A stretch of DNA of 64,000 bases from Oxalobacter formigenes (GTDB lineage Bacteria > Pseudomonadota > Gammaproteobacteria > Burkholderiales > Burkholderiaceae_D): NCBI RefSeq assembly GCF_027158485.1, contig NZ_JAMKYJ010000003.1. One strand, 5' to 3'. The position numbers were made by a program, and so were the translations under genes. The notes below the pieces were generated by a model. It saw only the letters and a list, made by a program, of their open reading frames with translations. It was not told the origin of the DNA and searched no databases. Shown here piece by piece: positions 25,417 through 33,961 of the stretch. The first letter of the stretch is position 1; each line of letters starts with the position of its first letter.

Positions 25417-26256
25417 ATGAGCAAACAGGATAAAAACGAACAGGAAATCCGGGAAACCGTCCGTACCGGTTACCGTGCCATTGCCATCGGTCAGGCCAGC
25501 CCCTGTTGTTGCAGCGACCGCAGTGGCCCAGCCGATCCCGCCCGTCTGGCCGCCGCCATCGGATACGATGAAGAAGATCTTGCCAATCTGCCGGATGGTG
25601 CCAACATGGGCCTGTCCTGCGGAAATCCGGTTGCCATCGCTGCCTTGCAAGACGGCCAGACCGTGCTGGATCTCGGCAGCGGCGGCGGATTCGACGTCTT
25701 TCAGGCGGGTGAAAAAGTGAAAGCGGCCGGACACGTCATCGGTGTCGACATGACGCCTGAAATGCTGGAAAAAGCACGCCATAATATCCGGCAATACCGC
25801 GAGCGTACCGGGCTGGATAACGTCGAATTCAGGCTTGGGGAAATCGAGCATCTCCCTGTCGCGGACAATACGGTTGACGTGGTTCTTTCAAACTGCGTCA
25901 TCAACCTGTCTCCTGACAAACCGCAGGTCTGGAAGGAAATTCACCGCGTTTTGAAATCCGGTGGCAAACTGTCCGTATCCGATCTGGCCATTTTGAAACC
26001 GCTTCCCGAAAATGTACGCAGTATGGCTGCCGCTCTGGTCGGCTGTGTTGCCGGTGCTGTTCTGGTCGATGAAACCCGTCAAATGCTGGAAAAAACCGGT
26101 TTTACGGATATCGTCCTGACTCCCAAACAAGGATATATCCGCCAAATGCAGGACTGGAACGATCCCCTTTACCGGGAAATTGCCGAATCCCTTCCCGCAG
26201 GAGAAAAACTCGAAAACTACGTCGTCAGCCTGAGTATTGAAGCTAGAAAACCTTGA
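25417..26256 (+). CDS. arsM: arsenite S-adenosylmethionine methyltransferase ArsM
   Basis: The product has 279 residues from the ATG at 25417, which has AAGGA 9 bases upstream. A longer frame from 25324 overlaps arsR and is rejected. Class I methyltransferase motif I is VLDLGSGGGFD. Arsenic-binding cysteines are present: Cys30-32 in SPCCCSD, Cys68 in MGLSCGNP, and the later ones in LSNCVINL and GCVAGAVLVDE, matching the catalytic set of ArsM/AS3MT. It methylates As(III) to methylarsenicals. It lies between arsR and acr3 in one transcript. Confidence 0.95.
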   Translation: MSKQDKNEQEIRETVRTGYRAIAIGQASPCCCSDRSGPADPARLAAAIGYDEEDLANLPDGANMGLSCGNPVAIAALQDGQTVLDLGSGGGFDVFQAGEKVKAAGHVIGVDMTPEMLEKARHNIRQYRERTGLDNVEFRLGEIEHLPVADNTVDVVLSNCVINLSPDKPQVWKEIHRVLKSGGKLSVSDLAILKPLPENVRSMAAALVGCVAGAVLVDETRQMLEKTGFTDIVLTPKQGYIRQMQDWNDPLYREIAESLPAGEKLENYVVSLSIEARKP

Positions 26257-26264
26257 GGTCGAAA

Positions 26265-27326
26265 ATGACGGCACATAGAGGAGGGCTCTCCTTTTTCGAT
26301 CGTTACCTTACCCTGTGGATATTCGCAGCCATGCTATGCGGGATTACCCTTGGCGCAATATTCACAGGCCTGCCCTCTTTCATTGACAGCCTTTCTGTCG
26401 GAACGACGAATATTCCTATTGCAATCGGCCTCATCGTCATGATGTATCCGCCACTTGCAAAAGTGAGATATGAAAAACTGAAAGAAGTCTTTGCAGACAA
26501 GAAGATTCTTGTCCTGTCACTTATTCAGAACTGGCTTATCGGTCCGGCGCTGATGTTTTTTCTGGCGATTTTTTTCCTGCACGATTATCCGGGTTACATG
26601 ACAGGCCTTATTCTGATTGGTCTGGCCAGATGCATTGCCATGGTATTGGTCTGGAATCAGCTTGCCTGCGGTGACAATGATTACGTTGCCGGTCTGGTTG
26701 CCTTCAATTCGATTTTCCAGATCCTGTTTTTCAGCCTGTTTGCCTGGTTTTACCTCACCTTCCTCCCCCCTTTTTTCGGATTGGAAGGCAATATCATCAA
26801 TGTAGATTTCCTGACGATAGCACGGGCCGTATTGATCTATCTTGGCATTCCATTCATAGCCGGATTCTTCACTCGCCTGTTGCTCAGGAGGATGAAAGGA
26901 AACGACTGGTATGAAACAAAATTCATACCGCGCATCAGCCCTTTTACCCTTGTAGCCCTGCTTTTCACGATTGTGGCGATGTTCAGCCTGAAAGGAAACG
27001 ATGTCCTCAAACTCCCGATGGATGCCTTGCTGATTGCCGTTCCCCTGCTGATTTACTTCGTCGTTATGTTTCTGGTCAGTTATGCACTGGGTAAATGGGC
27101 ACGGCAGGATTATGCGAAAACCACCGCCATGTCATTCACGGCAGCAAGCAATAACTTTGAACTGGCCATCGCTGTCGCCATTTCAGCTTTCGGCCTCGCT
27201 TCACCACAGGCATTTGCGACCGTCATCGGACCACTGGTGGAAGTCCCTGTCCTGATCGCTTTGGTGAACGTTGCCTTGTGGATTGGCAGACACTATTTCG
27301 CCCGTCAGAACACCTTCGAAAAATAA
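26265..27326 (+). CDS. acr3: arsenite efflux permease, ACR3 family
   Basis: The product has 353 residues from the ATG at 26265 with GAGG 8 bases upstream; a TTG at 26253 is less likely. It has about ten membrane helices. Family markers are GLARCIAMVLVWNQLACGDN, which contains the conserved transport Cys, and SNNFELAIAVAISAFGL plus VEVPVLIALVNVAL with the conserved Glu. It exports As(III). It starts 8 bases after arsM. No arsenate reductase gene is present, so the operon deals with As(III) directly. Confidence 0.95.
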   Translation: MTAHRGGLSFFDRYLTLWIFAAMLCGITLGAIFTGLPSFIDSLSVGTTNIPIAIGLIVMMYPPLAKVRYEKLKEVFADKKILVLSLIQNWLIGPALMFFLAIFFLHDYPGYMTGLILIGLARCIAMVLVWNQLACGDNDYVAGLVAFNSIFQILFFSLFAWFYLTFLPPFFGLEGNIINVDFLTIARAVLIYLGIPFIAGFFTRLLLRRMKGNDWYETKFIPRISPFTLVALLFTIVAMFSLKGNDVLKLPMDALLIAVPLLIYFVVMFLVSYALGKWARQDYAKTTAMSFTAASNNFELAIAVAISAFGLASPQAFATVIGPLVEVPVLIALVNVALWIGRHYFARQNTFEK

Positions 27327-27344
27327 TGCGAGCAGACAAGGGCC

Positions 27345-27869
27345 TTATTTTTTCGGCAAAACGGCATTCGCCCAATCCGCTCTCGGGTCTTCAAAATCCA
27401 CGTGATAGACACCCTCGATAAACTTCGACTGCAATAGTTCATACTGCCCCTGCAGTTCAGCATCATCCAGTTTTCCAAGGTCATGAAGATAGTAAACGGC
27501 CCTGATTTTGGCCTGAAGCATCAGCTTGGTGCAATCGAAGCACGGACGCAGTGTCGAGAAAATGACGCTATCCTCTATTGCATTCCCGAACCGGGCAGCC
27601 GATATCAGGGCATTCTGTTCGGCATGGACACAAATGCATTCGTCATATCCCCTCTTGCCTTCGCGCCTGTATTCTTCACGCTTGCCACACCGGACGCACC
27701 CGCCATCCATGCAATTGGTAAAGCCTTCCGGTGTACCGTTGTAGCCTGTCGAAATGATGCGGTTATCCCTGACGATGACAGCGCCGACCTTGCGTCCCTT
27801 GCAATTGGCATTCTCGCGCACCGCTATGGCAATGTTCATGTAATAGTTCTGACGTTTGATGTCTAGCAT
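27345..27869 (-). CDS. deoxycytidylate (dCMP) deaminase family protein
   Basis: The product has 174 residues from ATG 27869, where the family-like start MLDIKRQNYYMNIAIAV begins. An in-frame ATG at 27932 would add 21 residues. Zinc and catalytic motifs are CVHAEQNAL and PCFDCTKLM, and a second Cys set (CMDGGCVRCGKREEY) matches the structural site of dCMP deaminases. The enzyme converts dCMP to dUMP for thymidylate synthesis, although some relatives act on other cytidines. It converges on acr3 with only 18 bases between. A perfect hairpin covers the upstream ATG. Confidence 0.87.
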   Translation of the reverse strand: MLDIKRQNYYMNIAIAVRENANCKGRKVGAVIVRDNRIISTGYNGTPEGFTNCMDGGCVRCGKREEYRREGKRGYDECICVHAEQNALISAARFGNAIEDSVIFSTLRPCFDCTKLMLQAKIRAVYYLHDLGKLDDAELQGQYELLQSKFIEGVYHVDFEDPRADWANAVLPKK

Positions 27870-27913
27870 GTCTGGCAGTCTTGATCTGGTTGGAACAGGT
27901 AACCCGATGGGAA

Positions 27914-27952
27914 CGTTAACACCTTGAATCATGCCTTATCAAGGTGTTAACG
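27914..27952 (-). repeat. perfect 14-bp inverted repeat around an alternative start codon
   Basis: CGTTAACACCTTGA (27914-27927) and TCAAGGTGTTAACG (27939-27952) are exact inverse copies with an 11-base loop. In the minus-strand RNA the loop holds AAGGC and the ATG of the longer deaminase frame. It could be an operator, or an RNA hairpin affecting translation. Confidence 0.75.
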
Positions 27953-28017
27953 CCAATTTATTCAAAAAATCAGTTATTCATGTTTGAATGTCGCAAAAAA
28001 TTTAACGGCAAAAAATA

Positions 28018-28043
28018 AAACCTGCAAGAAAACTTGCAGGTTT
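28018..28043 (-). terminator. terminator of the Hsp20 gene
   Basis: AAACCTGCAAG (28018-28028) pairs with CTTGCAGGTTT (28033-28043). On the minus strand TTTTATTTTTTG follows. It lies 30 bases after the Hsp20 stop. Confidence 0.85.
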
Positions 28044-28072
28044 CAGGTTCTTCAGAAGATTTTCATCCATTC

Positions 28073-28549
28073 TCAATTATTGCTGATTGCCTTTGTCGGA
28101 TTACCTTCATGGTAATTGATGGCGATTTTCTGGATTTTTTCGCTTTCCGGTATTTCTTTCAACAAGCTTACCGTTAGCAATCCATCCTTGAGGTTTGCAT
28201 TTTTTACCTTTACATACTCAGGCAAGGAAAAACTCAGGTTGAAATTCGAACGCATCAATCCACGATACAAATACGTATGGCCTTTATTCTGCTTATCTTC
28301 TCTTTGCTTGCCTGAAATACTCAGCTGTCCGCCTTGCGACAGGACTTCTATATCGTCGATACTCCATCCGGGAAGACCGACAACGATATCCAGATGAGTC
28401 TCATCCATTCTTACGATATCGTAGGAAGGCAATGTAGAAAGCGGCTCATCACCGGTCAGTTTGCTAAACAGATTGTCAATCCGGTTAAGTCGATCGGAAA
28501 ACAAACTGTCTGAAAATGTTGGCATTAAGGAAAGTGTACGAGTAATCAT
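28073..28549 (-). CDS. small heat-shock protein, Hsp20/IbpA family
   Basis: The product has 158 residues. The alpha-crystallin domain covers about 40-135, from YDIVRMDETHLDIVVGLPG through GQLSISGKQRED to NANLKDGLLTVSL, which contains the A-x-x-x-n-G-V-L-like element in the form GLLTV. The N-terminus is the short IbpA type (LFSDRLNRIDNLF). It acts as an ATP-independent holdase in the cytoplasm. AGGAG lies 8-12 bases before the ATG, and a sigma-32 type promoter stands about 65 bases upstream. Single gene. Confidence 0.93.
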   Translation of the reverse strand: MITRTLSLMPTFSDSLFSDRLNRIDNLFSKLTGDEPLSTLPSYDIVRMDETHLDIVVGLPGWSIDDIEVLSQGGQLSISGKQREDKQNKGHTYLYRGLMRSNFNLSFSLPEYVKVKNANLKDGLLTVSLLKEIPESEKIQKIAINYHEGNPTKAISNN

Positions 28550-28615
28550 TTTAACGAACTCCTGTAATAGCTTAAGTTAATTAATGAATGACAACTCTTC
28601 TTGCTGTCATTTTAC

Positions 28616-28643
28616 ATATAGGAATTCGCAAAAAAATTTCAAG
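28616..28643 (-). promoter_or_regulatory. heat-shock (sigma-32/RpoH type) promoter of hsp20
   Basis: On the minus strand CTTGAAA (28643-28637) is followed by a 14-base spacer and CCTATAT (28622-28616), close to the RpoH consensus CTTGAAA-N13-15-CCCCATNT. The predicted leader is about 55-60 bases long. Confidence 0.7.
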
Positions 28644-28890
28644 AGAATCGATGCAAAAATTTTTTGTATGAAACCCCTGGCCTTCAGATGGAATATCCTG
28701 CGCAACCCCTCACGAATACTCACCCTTTCTAAAGAAACAGGTACAAGAAATTTATAAAAAATGTTATCGTATTTTCCAGCTGGAAGCTGGCTTTGCCATA
28801 TTTTCTCCGGCATTCCAAAGACAGGCAACAGATGTCCTCGCGATATCAATTTCAATTAGCAAATTGAATTCTCATACACATCATCAACTT

Positions 28891-29157
28891 ATGAAAAAAA
28901 CCATTACCCTCAACTTGCTTGCGTTCTCAGTGATTTTCATGACCGCATGTACTTCACCCGCCAAAGATAACAGGATGGCCGCAATGGCCAATCCATCGAG
29001 CCAGTATTGTGTGAGTGTTGGCGGCCAGTCTTTCTCCAAAAAGGATGCTGGTGGGAACGAGGTGGGATATTGCAGGTTGCCTGACGGGCAAGTGGTGGAT
29101 GCATGGGATTTCTTCAGGAAGAATAACCCGCCGCGTAACAACACGCCTGCCCGGTAA
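28891..29157 (+). CDS. DUF333 small lipoprotein
   Basis: The product has 88 residues from ATG 28891; a TTG at 28864 would add nine residues with three His and no purpose. The lipobox FMTAC gives a lipidated Cys near residue 20. The DUF333 core follows: NPSSQYCVSVGG and GNEVGYCRLPDGQVVDAWDFF, with the paired cysteines of that family. DUF333 proteins are often labelled hemolysin-like without proof. No ribosome binding site is evident. The C-terminus is Pro/Asn-rich. Confidence 0.83.
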   Translation: MKKTITLNLLAFSVIFMTACTSPAKDNRMAAMANPSSQYCVSVGGQSFSKKDAGGNEVGYCRLPDGQVVDAWDFFRKNNPPRNNTPAR

Positions 29158-29248
29158 TTTTTTATTGAAAAACCATCTCTCACTGATTAAAGAACAGGCA
29201 ATCCTTTTATGGAACACTGCCTGACAAACAGCCCATGTGTGAAAAAGA

Positions 29249-29278
29249 AAAAGGCCCACATTTTCATGTGGGCCTTTT
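29249..29278 (-). terminator. terminator after tRNA-Asn
   Basis: AAAAGGCCCACAT (29249-29261) pairs with ATGTGGGCCTTTT (29266-29278). On the minus strand the T run TTTTTCTTTTTC follows, 6 bases past the tRNA 3' end. It may also end the DUF333 transcript on the plus strand. Confidence 0.85.
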
Positions 29279-29284
29279 GAAATC

Positions 29285-29360
29285 TGGCTCCTCGACCTGG
29301 GCTCGAACCAGGGACCTGCGGATTAACAGTCCGTCGCTCTACCGACTGAGCTATCGAGGA
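29285..29360 (-). tRNA. tRNA-Asn (anticodon GTT)
   Basis: The minus strand gives a 76-nt cloverleaf. Acceptor TCCTCGA pairs with TCGAGGA, the D stem GCTC with GAGC, the anticodon loop is CTGTTAA with anticodon GTT, and the T stem CCTGG encloses TTCGAGC and pairs with CCAGG. The 3' CCA is encoded. The first pair of the anticodon stem is an A-C mismatch; the rest pairs well. Confidence 0.98.
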
Positions 29361-29496
29361 ATTAAGAAAAAGATTATAAGCAATCGAGACCGTCTTGTCA
29401 AACTTTTTTCAGCATTTTCTCTCTGAAAACGGTACATCCACTGCTGCAAATCAATCTCGTAATTATAGAAACTTTCCCTCTGAAAAGGAAGCGTTT

Positions 29497-29883
29497 TTAC
29501 TGTTTGGCAACGGGTTTTTCAGTGGCAACTGTCGTTTTTTGATCGTCCGTCTTTTCGGCCGTTGTTTCTGCCGGTTTTGCTTCCGTTTTCACCTCATTGG
29601 GCACTTCGTTTTTATCGTTCAACAGCTGGATGAAGACTTCGCCTTTTTTGATCATGGACAGTTCGGAACGCGCACGTTCTTCAATCGCTTCCGTCCCCTC
29701 TTTCAGGCTTTGCACTTCGGACGCCAGTTTGGCGTTTTTGGCTTTCTGTTCCTCGTTCTTTTCCTGAACGGTTTCAAGCTGCCTGTGCAAGTCGAAAACG
29801 CGCAGCCATCCTCCTTTTCCCAGCCAGAGCGGGTACTGGATGACGAGCAGCAAAATTGCCAGCGTAATGGTTATCGCGCGCAT
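29497..29883 (-). CDS. ftsB: cell division protein FtsB
   Basis: The product has 128 residues from ATG 29883; a TTG at 29922 would add 13 residues before the membrane helix. The layout is a short cytoplasmic start, one membrane helix (AITITLAILLLVIQYPLW), then a periplasmic coiled coil with LETVQEKNEEQKAKNAKLAS and EERARSELSMIKKGEVFIQ, typical of FtsB in the FtsQLB divisome complex. The last 35 residues are a Lys/Thr/Pro-rich tail (PAETTAEKTDDQKTT) beyond the normal FtsB length. It follows eno by 91 bases. Confidence 0.92.
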   Translation of the reverse strand: MRAITITLAILLLVIQYPLWLGKGGWLRVFDLHRQLETVQEKNEEQKAKNAKLASEVQSLKEGTEAIEERARSELSMIKKGEVFIQLLNDKNEVPNEVKTEAKPAETTAEKTDDQKTTVATEKPVAKQ

Positions 29884-29974
29884 GGAACGTACCTGATCCG
29901 AAAAAGGACTGGTTTCAGTCAAAAATGTGGCCGGTGAATCTCTTTCGATTATACCGGCCTTTGTTTGTCTCTCT

Positions 29975-31258
29975 TTATTTCAGATTATAAAAAGCGCTTC
30001 TGCCTGGATAGCTTGCCACTTCGCCGAGATCTTCCTCGATTCTCAGCAACTGGTTGTATTTGGCGATCCGGTCCGAACGGGACATGGAACCGGTCTTGAT
30101 CTGCAAGGCATTGGTACCGACGGCAATGTCGGCAATGGTCGAATCTTCGGTTTCACCGGAACGGTGGGAAACGACGGCGGTATAACCGGCGCGTTTGGCC
30201 ATTTCGATGGCCGCGAAGGTTTCGGTCAGGGTACCGATCTGGTTGATCTTGATCAGGATGGAATTGGCAATGCCCTTCTGGATACCTTCCCGCAAAATCC
30301 GGGTATTGGTGACGAACAGGTCGTCGCCGACCAGCTGGACGCGTTTGCCCAGTTTTTCGGTCAGGTAAGCCCAGCCTGCCCAGTCGTCTTCAGACATGGC
30401 GTCTTCGATCGAGATGATCGGGTATTTGTCGCACCATGTTTCCAGCAAATGGGTGAACTCTTCGGCAGTGAGTACAAGGCCTTCTCCGCTGAGATCGTAT
30501 TTTCCGTCCTTGTAGAATTCGCTGGCAGCGCAATCCAGACCGATGCAAACGTCTTCGCCCGGTACATAACCGGCTTTTTCAATCGCCGTGATGATCAGCT
30601 GAATGGCTTCTTCATGGTTGGCGACCGATGGGGCGAAACCGCCTTCATCGCCGACGGAAGTCGTCAGGCCTTTTTCCTGAAGGATTTTTTTCAGGGTATG
30701 GAAAATTTCGGCACCGCACTGGACGGCAGCGGAAAAACTGCGCACGCCAAGCGGGATGATCATGAATTCCTGAATGTTCAGGTTATTGTCGGCATGCGCG
30801 CCGCCATTGATGATGTTCATCATCGGAACGGGCAACTGCATGATGCCGGAACCGCCGAAATAACGGTAAAGCGGCAGGCCTGCTTCCTCGGCGGCTGCCT
30901 TGGCGACGGCCATGGAAACAGCCAGTGTGGCGTTCGCTCCCAGACGGGCCTTGTTTTCGGTGCCGTCCAGATCGATCAGGGTACGGTCCAGAAAAGCCTG
31001 TTCGCTGGCATCCAGCCCGATAATCGCTTCGGCGATTTCGGTGTTGATGTGTTCGATGGCTTTCAAAACGCCTTTGCCAAGGTAACGGTCTGGATCGCCG
31101 TCACGCAATTCGATCGCTTCGCGCGATCCTGTGGATGCTCCGGAAGGGACAGCGGCACGACCCATGACTCCTGATTCCAGAAGTACGTCACATTCGACGG
31201 TTGGATTTCCGCGGGAATCGAGAATTTCACGTCCGATGAGGTCAACGATAGCGCTCAT
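29975..31258 (-). CDS. eno: enolase
   Basis: The product has 427 residues, full length. It interconverts 2-phosphoglycerate and phosphoenolpyruvate in glycolysis and is part of the RNA degradosome in some bacteria. Markers are the N-terminal EILDSRGNPTVECDV, the catalytic region GDEGGFAPS, metal ligands in SIEDAMSEDDW and GDDLFVTN, and the signature ILIKINQIGTLTET with the catalytic Lys, followed by SHRSGETED. It starts 26 bases after kdsA in the run pyrG-kdsA-eno-ftsB. Confidence 0.99.
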   Translation of the reverse strand: MSAIVDLIGREILDSRGNPTVECDVLLESGVMGRAAVPSGASTGSREAIELRDGDPDRYLGKGVLKAIEHINTEIAEAIIGLDASEQAFLDRTLIDLDGTENKARLGANATLAVSMAVAKAAAEEAGLPLYRYFGGSGIMQLPVPMMNIINGGAHADNNLNIQEFMIIPLGVRSFSAAVQCGAEIFHTLKKILQEKGLTTSVGDEGGFAPSVANHEEAIQLIITAIEKAGYVPGEDVCIGLDCAASEFYKDGKYDLSGEGLVLTAEEFTHLLETWCDKYPIISIEDAMSEDDWAGWAYLTEKLGKRVQLVGDDLFVTNTRILREGIQKGIANSILIKINQIGTLTETFAAIEMAKRAGYTAVVSHRSGETEDSTIADIAVGTNALQIKTGSMSRSDRIAKYNQLLRIEEDLGEVASYPGRSAFYNLK

Positions 31259-31284
31259 AGATATCTCCCAGCAATTAACTTTTA

Positions 31285-32139
31285 TTATTCAAGATTGAAA
31301 CCCGACATATTACCCTGCCTGACGACTTTGTCCAGCGTCACGAGTTGAGCTAACAGCTCTTTCATGCGATGCAAGGGCACTGCATTCGGTCCGTCTGACA
31401 TGGCGCAAGCCGGATTCGGGTGCGTTTCCATGAAAAGGCCGGCAACACCGACGGCAATCGCAGCCCGTGCCAGCACAGGAACGAATTCACGCTGACCACC
31501 GGATGCATCGCCGAGTCCACCCGGCAACTGCACTGAATGGGTCGCGTCGAAAACGACGGGACAGCCGGTTTTGCGCATGATCGCAAGGGAACGCATGTCG
31601 GAAACGAGGTTGTTGTATCCGAAAGAAGCGCCCCGTTCGCAAACGGTGAAATTGTCTTCGGGAACGCCAGCTTCTTTCGCGGCTTCTTTCGCTTTTTTGA
31701 CGACGTTCATCATGTCGTCCGGCGCCATGAATTGCCCTTTTTTGATATTGACGGGCTTTCCGGAACGGGCGCAGGCCTGAATGAAGTCGGTCTGGCGGCA
31801 TAAAAATGCCGGCGTTTGCAGCATGTCAACGACTGCCGATACCGGCCCTACTTCCACTTCGGTATGGACGTCGGTCAGAACAGGAACGTCGAATTGTTTT
31901 CTGACATCAGCCAGTATTTCCAGTCCCTTTTCCATGCCAAGACCACGGAAAGAGGAAGACGAGGAACGGTTGGCCTTGTCGTAAGATGATTTGTAGATGA
32001 ACGGGATGCCCAGTTCAGACGTCATTTCTTTCAGTGCACCTGCCGTGTCGATTGCCATCTGGTGCGACTCGATCACGCAGGGGCCTGCGATCAAAAAGAA
32101 TGGACGGTCAAGTCCGATTTCAAAGCCGCAACATTTCAT
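31285..32139 (-). CDS. kdsA: 3-deoxy-8-phosphooctulonate synthase (KDO-8-phosphate synthase)
   Basis: The product has 284 residues from ATG 32139, which overlaps the pyrG stop by 4 bases. It condenses phosphoenolpyruvate with arabinose-5-phosphate to give KDO-8-phosphate for LPS core. Markers are FFLIAGPCVIES, KSSYDKANRSSSSSFRG, TDVHTEVEVG, KKGQFMAP, FDATHSVQLPGG and METHPNPACAMSDGPN. The Cys in AGPCVIES is the residue that marks the metal-dependent class of the enzyme; the E. coli enzyme has Asn there. Confidence 0.98.
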   Translation of the reverse strand: MKCCGFEIGLDRPFFLIAGPCVIESHQMAIDTAGALKEMTSELGIPFIYKSSYDKANRSSSSSFRGLGMEKGLEILADVRKQFDVPVLTDVHTEVEVGPVSAVVDMLQTPAFLCRQTDFIQACARSGKPVNIKKGQFMAPDDMMNVVKKAKEAAKEAGVPEDNFTVCERGASFGYNNLVSDMRSLAIMRKTGCPVVFDATHSVQLPGGLGDASGGQREFVPVLARAAIAVGVAGLFMETHPNPACAMSDGPNAVPLHRMKELLAQLVTLDKVVRQGNMSGFNLE

Positions 32140-33794
32140 GCATTGTTTCCTTTGGCCCGGGCTTCCTTGTTGGCAAGCGCAGCATTGATGAAAGCCGTGA
32201 AAAGCGGATGGCCGTCGCGTGGCGTCGACTTGAATTCCGGATGGTACTGGACACCCATATACCACGGATGGGCATGCTCACCGGTTTTCGGCAATTCCAT
32301 AATTTCACAGAGTTTTTCTGTCGGAGTCAGCGCCGAAATGACAAGCCCTGCTTTTTTCAGCTCGTCCAGATACAGGTTGTTGGCTTCGTAGCGGTGACGA
32401 TGGCGTTCAGTAACGACGTTGCCGTAGATTTCAGCTGCCAGCGTGCCCGGTTCGATGGAACAGGTTTGGGCACCCAGACGCATGGTACCGCCCAGATCGG
32501 ATTTTTCGGTGCGCTGTTCAAGCTGGCCGCTGCGGTTCTGCCATTCGGTGATCAGGGCAATGACCGGATTTTCGGTATCCGGATCGAATTCGGTCGAATT
32601 GGCGTTTTTCAGTCCGGCGACATGACGGGCGAATTCGATCAGGGCAACCTGCATGCCCAGACAGATGCCGAGATAAGGCACCTTGTGTTCACGAGCATAT
32701 TGGGCGGTGGCGATCTTGCCTTCCACACCGCGCTTGCCGAAACCGCCAGGAACCAGAATGGCATCGTATTTCGCAAGCTGGTCTGTTCCTGTCGTTTCCA
32801 TTTCTTCGGAATCGAGGAAATCGATATTGACCTTGCAATTGGTATGAATGCCCGCATGCCGGATCGCTTCGATCAGCGACTTGTAGGATTCGGTCAGGTC
32901 GACGTATTTGCCGACCATGCAGATCGAGACTTCTTTTTCCGGATGGTCGATGGCATAAACGAGCTTGCTCCAGATCGACAGATCGGCTTTCGGAGGAGAC
33001 AGTTTCAGCTTGTTGCAGACGATGGTATCCAGTCCCTGATCGTGCAGCATTTGCGGGATCTTGTAGATGGTATCGACATCCCAGACGGAGATAACGGCGT
33101 CTTCCCTGACGTTTGAAAAGAGCGAAATCTTGGCGCGTTCATCGTCCGGAATTGCCCGGTCGGCACGGCACAGCAGCGCATCGGGATAAATACCGATTTC
33201 GCGCAGTTTCTGTACGCTATGCTGGGTCGGCTTGGTTTTCAGTTCTCCGGCCGAGGCGATATAAGGAACCAGCGTCAGATGAACGAATACGGTTGAATTT
33301 TCAGGAGCGCGCAGGCTCAGCTGACGGGCCGCTTCAAGGAACGGCAGCGATTCGATATCGCCGACAGTACCGCCGATTTCAACCAGGGCGACATCGTAGC
33401 CTTCCGCGCCACGATGGATGAAATTCTGGATTTCATTCGTGATGTGGGGGATGACCTGAACGGTTTTGCCCAGATATTCGCCACGACGTTCCTTGCGGAT
33501 GACGGATTCGTAAATCTGTCCGGTGGTGAAGTTGTTCACCTTGTGCATCCGGGTGGAGATGAAACGTTCGTAGTGACCCAGATCGAGGTCGGTTTCCGCG
33601 CCGTCATCGGTCACGAAAACTTCACCGTGCTGGAATGGACTCATGGTTCCCGGATCCACATTGATGTATGGGTCCAGTTTGATCATGGTAACTTTAAGGC
33701 CCCGGGACTCGAGGATGGCGGCAAGAGACGCAGCGGCAATCCCCTTGCCAAGGGATGATACGACACCGCCCGTAACAAATACAAACTTGGTCAT
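32136..33794 (-). CDS. pyrG: CTP synthase
   Basis: The product has 552 residues. It aminates UTP to CTP with glutamine. The N-terminal synthase domain has KFVFVTGGVVSSLGKGI (P-loop) and KLDPYINVDPGTMSPFQHGE. The C-terminal class I amidotransferase domain has the nucleophile in LGICLGMQ and the closing HPEFKSTPRDGHPLF with the catalytic His and Glu region. It is the first gene of the run leading to kdsA, eno and ftsB. The 170-bp AT-rich region upstream should hold the promoter. Confidence 0.99.
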   Translation of the reverse strand: MTKFVFVTGGVVSSLGKGIAAASLAAILESRGLKVTMIKLDPYINVDPGTMSPFQHGEVFVTDDGAETDLDLGHYERFISTRMHKVNNFTTGQIYESVIRKERRGEYLGKTVQVIPHITNEIQNFIHRGAEGYDVALVEIGGTVGDIESLPFLEAARQLSLRAPENSTVFVHLTLVPYIASAGELKTKPTQHSVQKLREIGIYPDALLCRADRAIPDDERAKISLFSNVREDAVISVWDVDTIYKIPQMLHDQGLDTIVCNKLKLSPPKADLSIWSKLVYAIDHPEKEVSICMVGKYVDLTESYKSLIEAIRHAGIHTNCKVNIDFLDSEEMETTGTDQLAKYDAILVPGGFGKRGVEGKIATAQYAREHKVPYLGICLGMQVALIEFARHVAGLKNANSTEFDPDTENPVIALITEWQNRSGQLEQRTEKSDLGGTMRLGAQTCSIEPGTLAAEIYGNVVTERHRHRYEANNLYLDELKKAGLVISALTPTEKLCEIMELPKTGEHAHPWYMGVQYHPEFKSTPRDGHPLFTAFINAALANKEARAKGNNA

Positions 33795-33961
33795 TGCAGA
33801 AGGTGCTCAAAGGCACAAGCAGGAAATCCAAATTATAACGTAAAAAATGAACTGGAAATATAACTAAATTTATAAACAAATGATTCGAAGTATTTATGAG
33901 ACAGATTTCATAAGTCCTCTGTCATTTTCTTTTTTCGCAAACGGTTTTTTATACAAAAACC

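Noticed and set aside
29285..29360. tRNA-Asn as an island attachment site
   Set aside because: No integrase gene and no second copy of the tRNA 3' end were found nearby; ordinary genes flank it.
29927..31174. 415-codon plus-strand frame
   Set aside because: It is antisense to enolase over nearly its whole length. Enolase has every family motif, and the opposite frame encodes no recognisable domain.
32034..33116. 360-codon plus-strand frame
   Set aside because: Antisense to pyrG; low-complexity, Phe/Gly-rich translation typical of a shadow frame.
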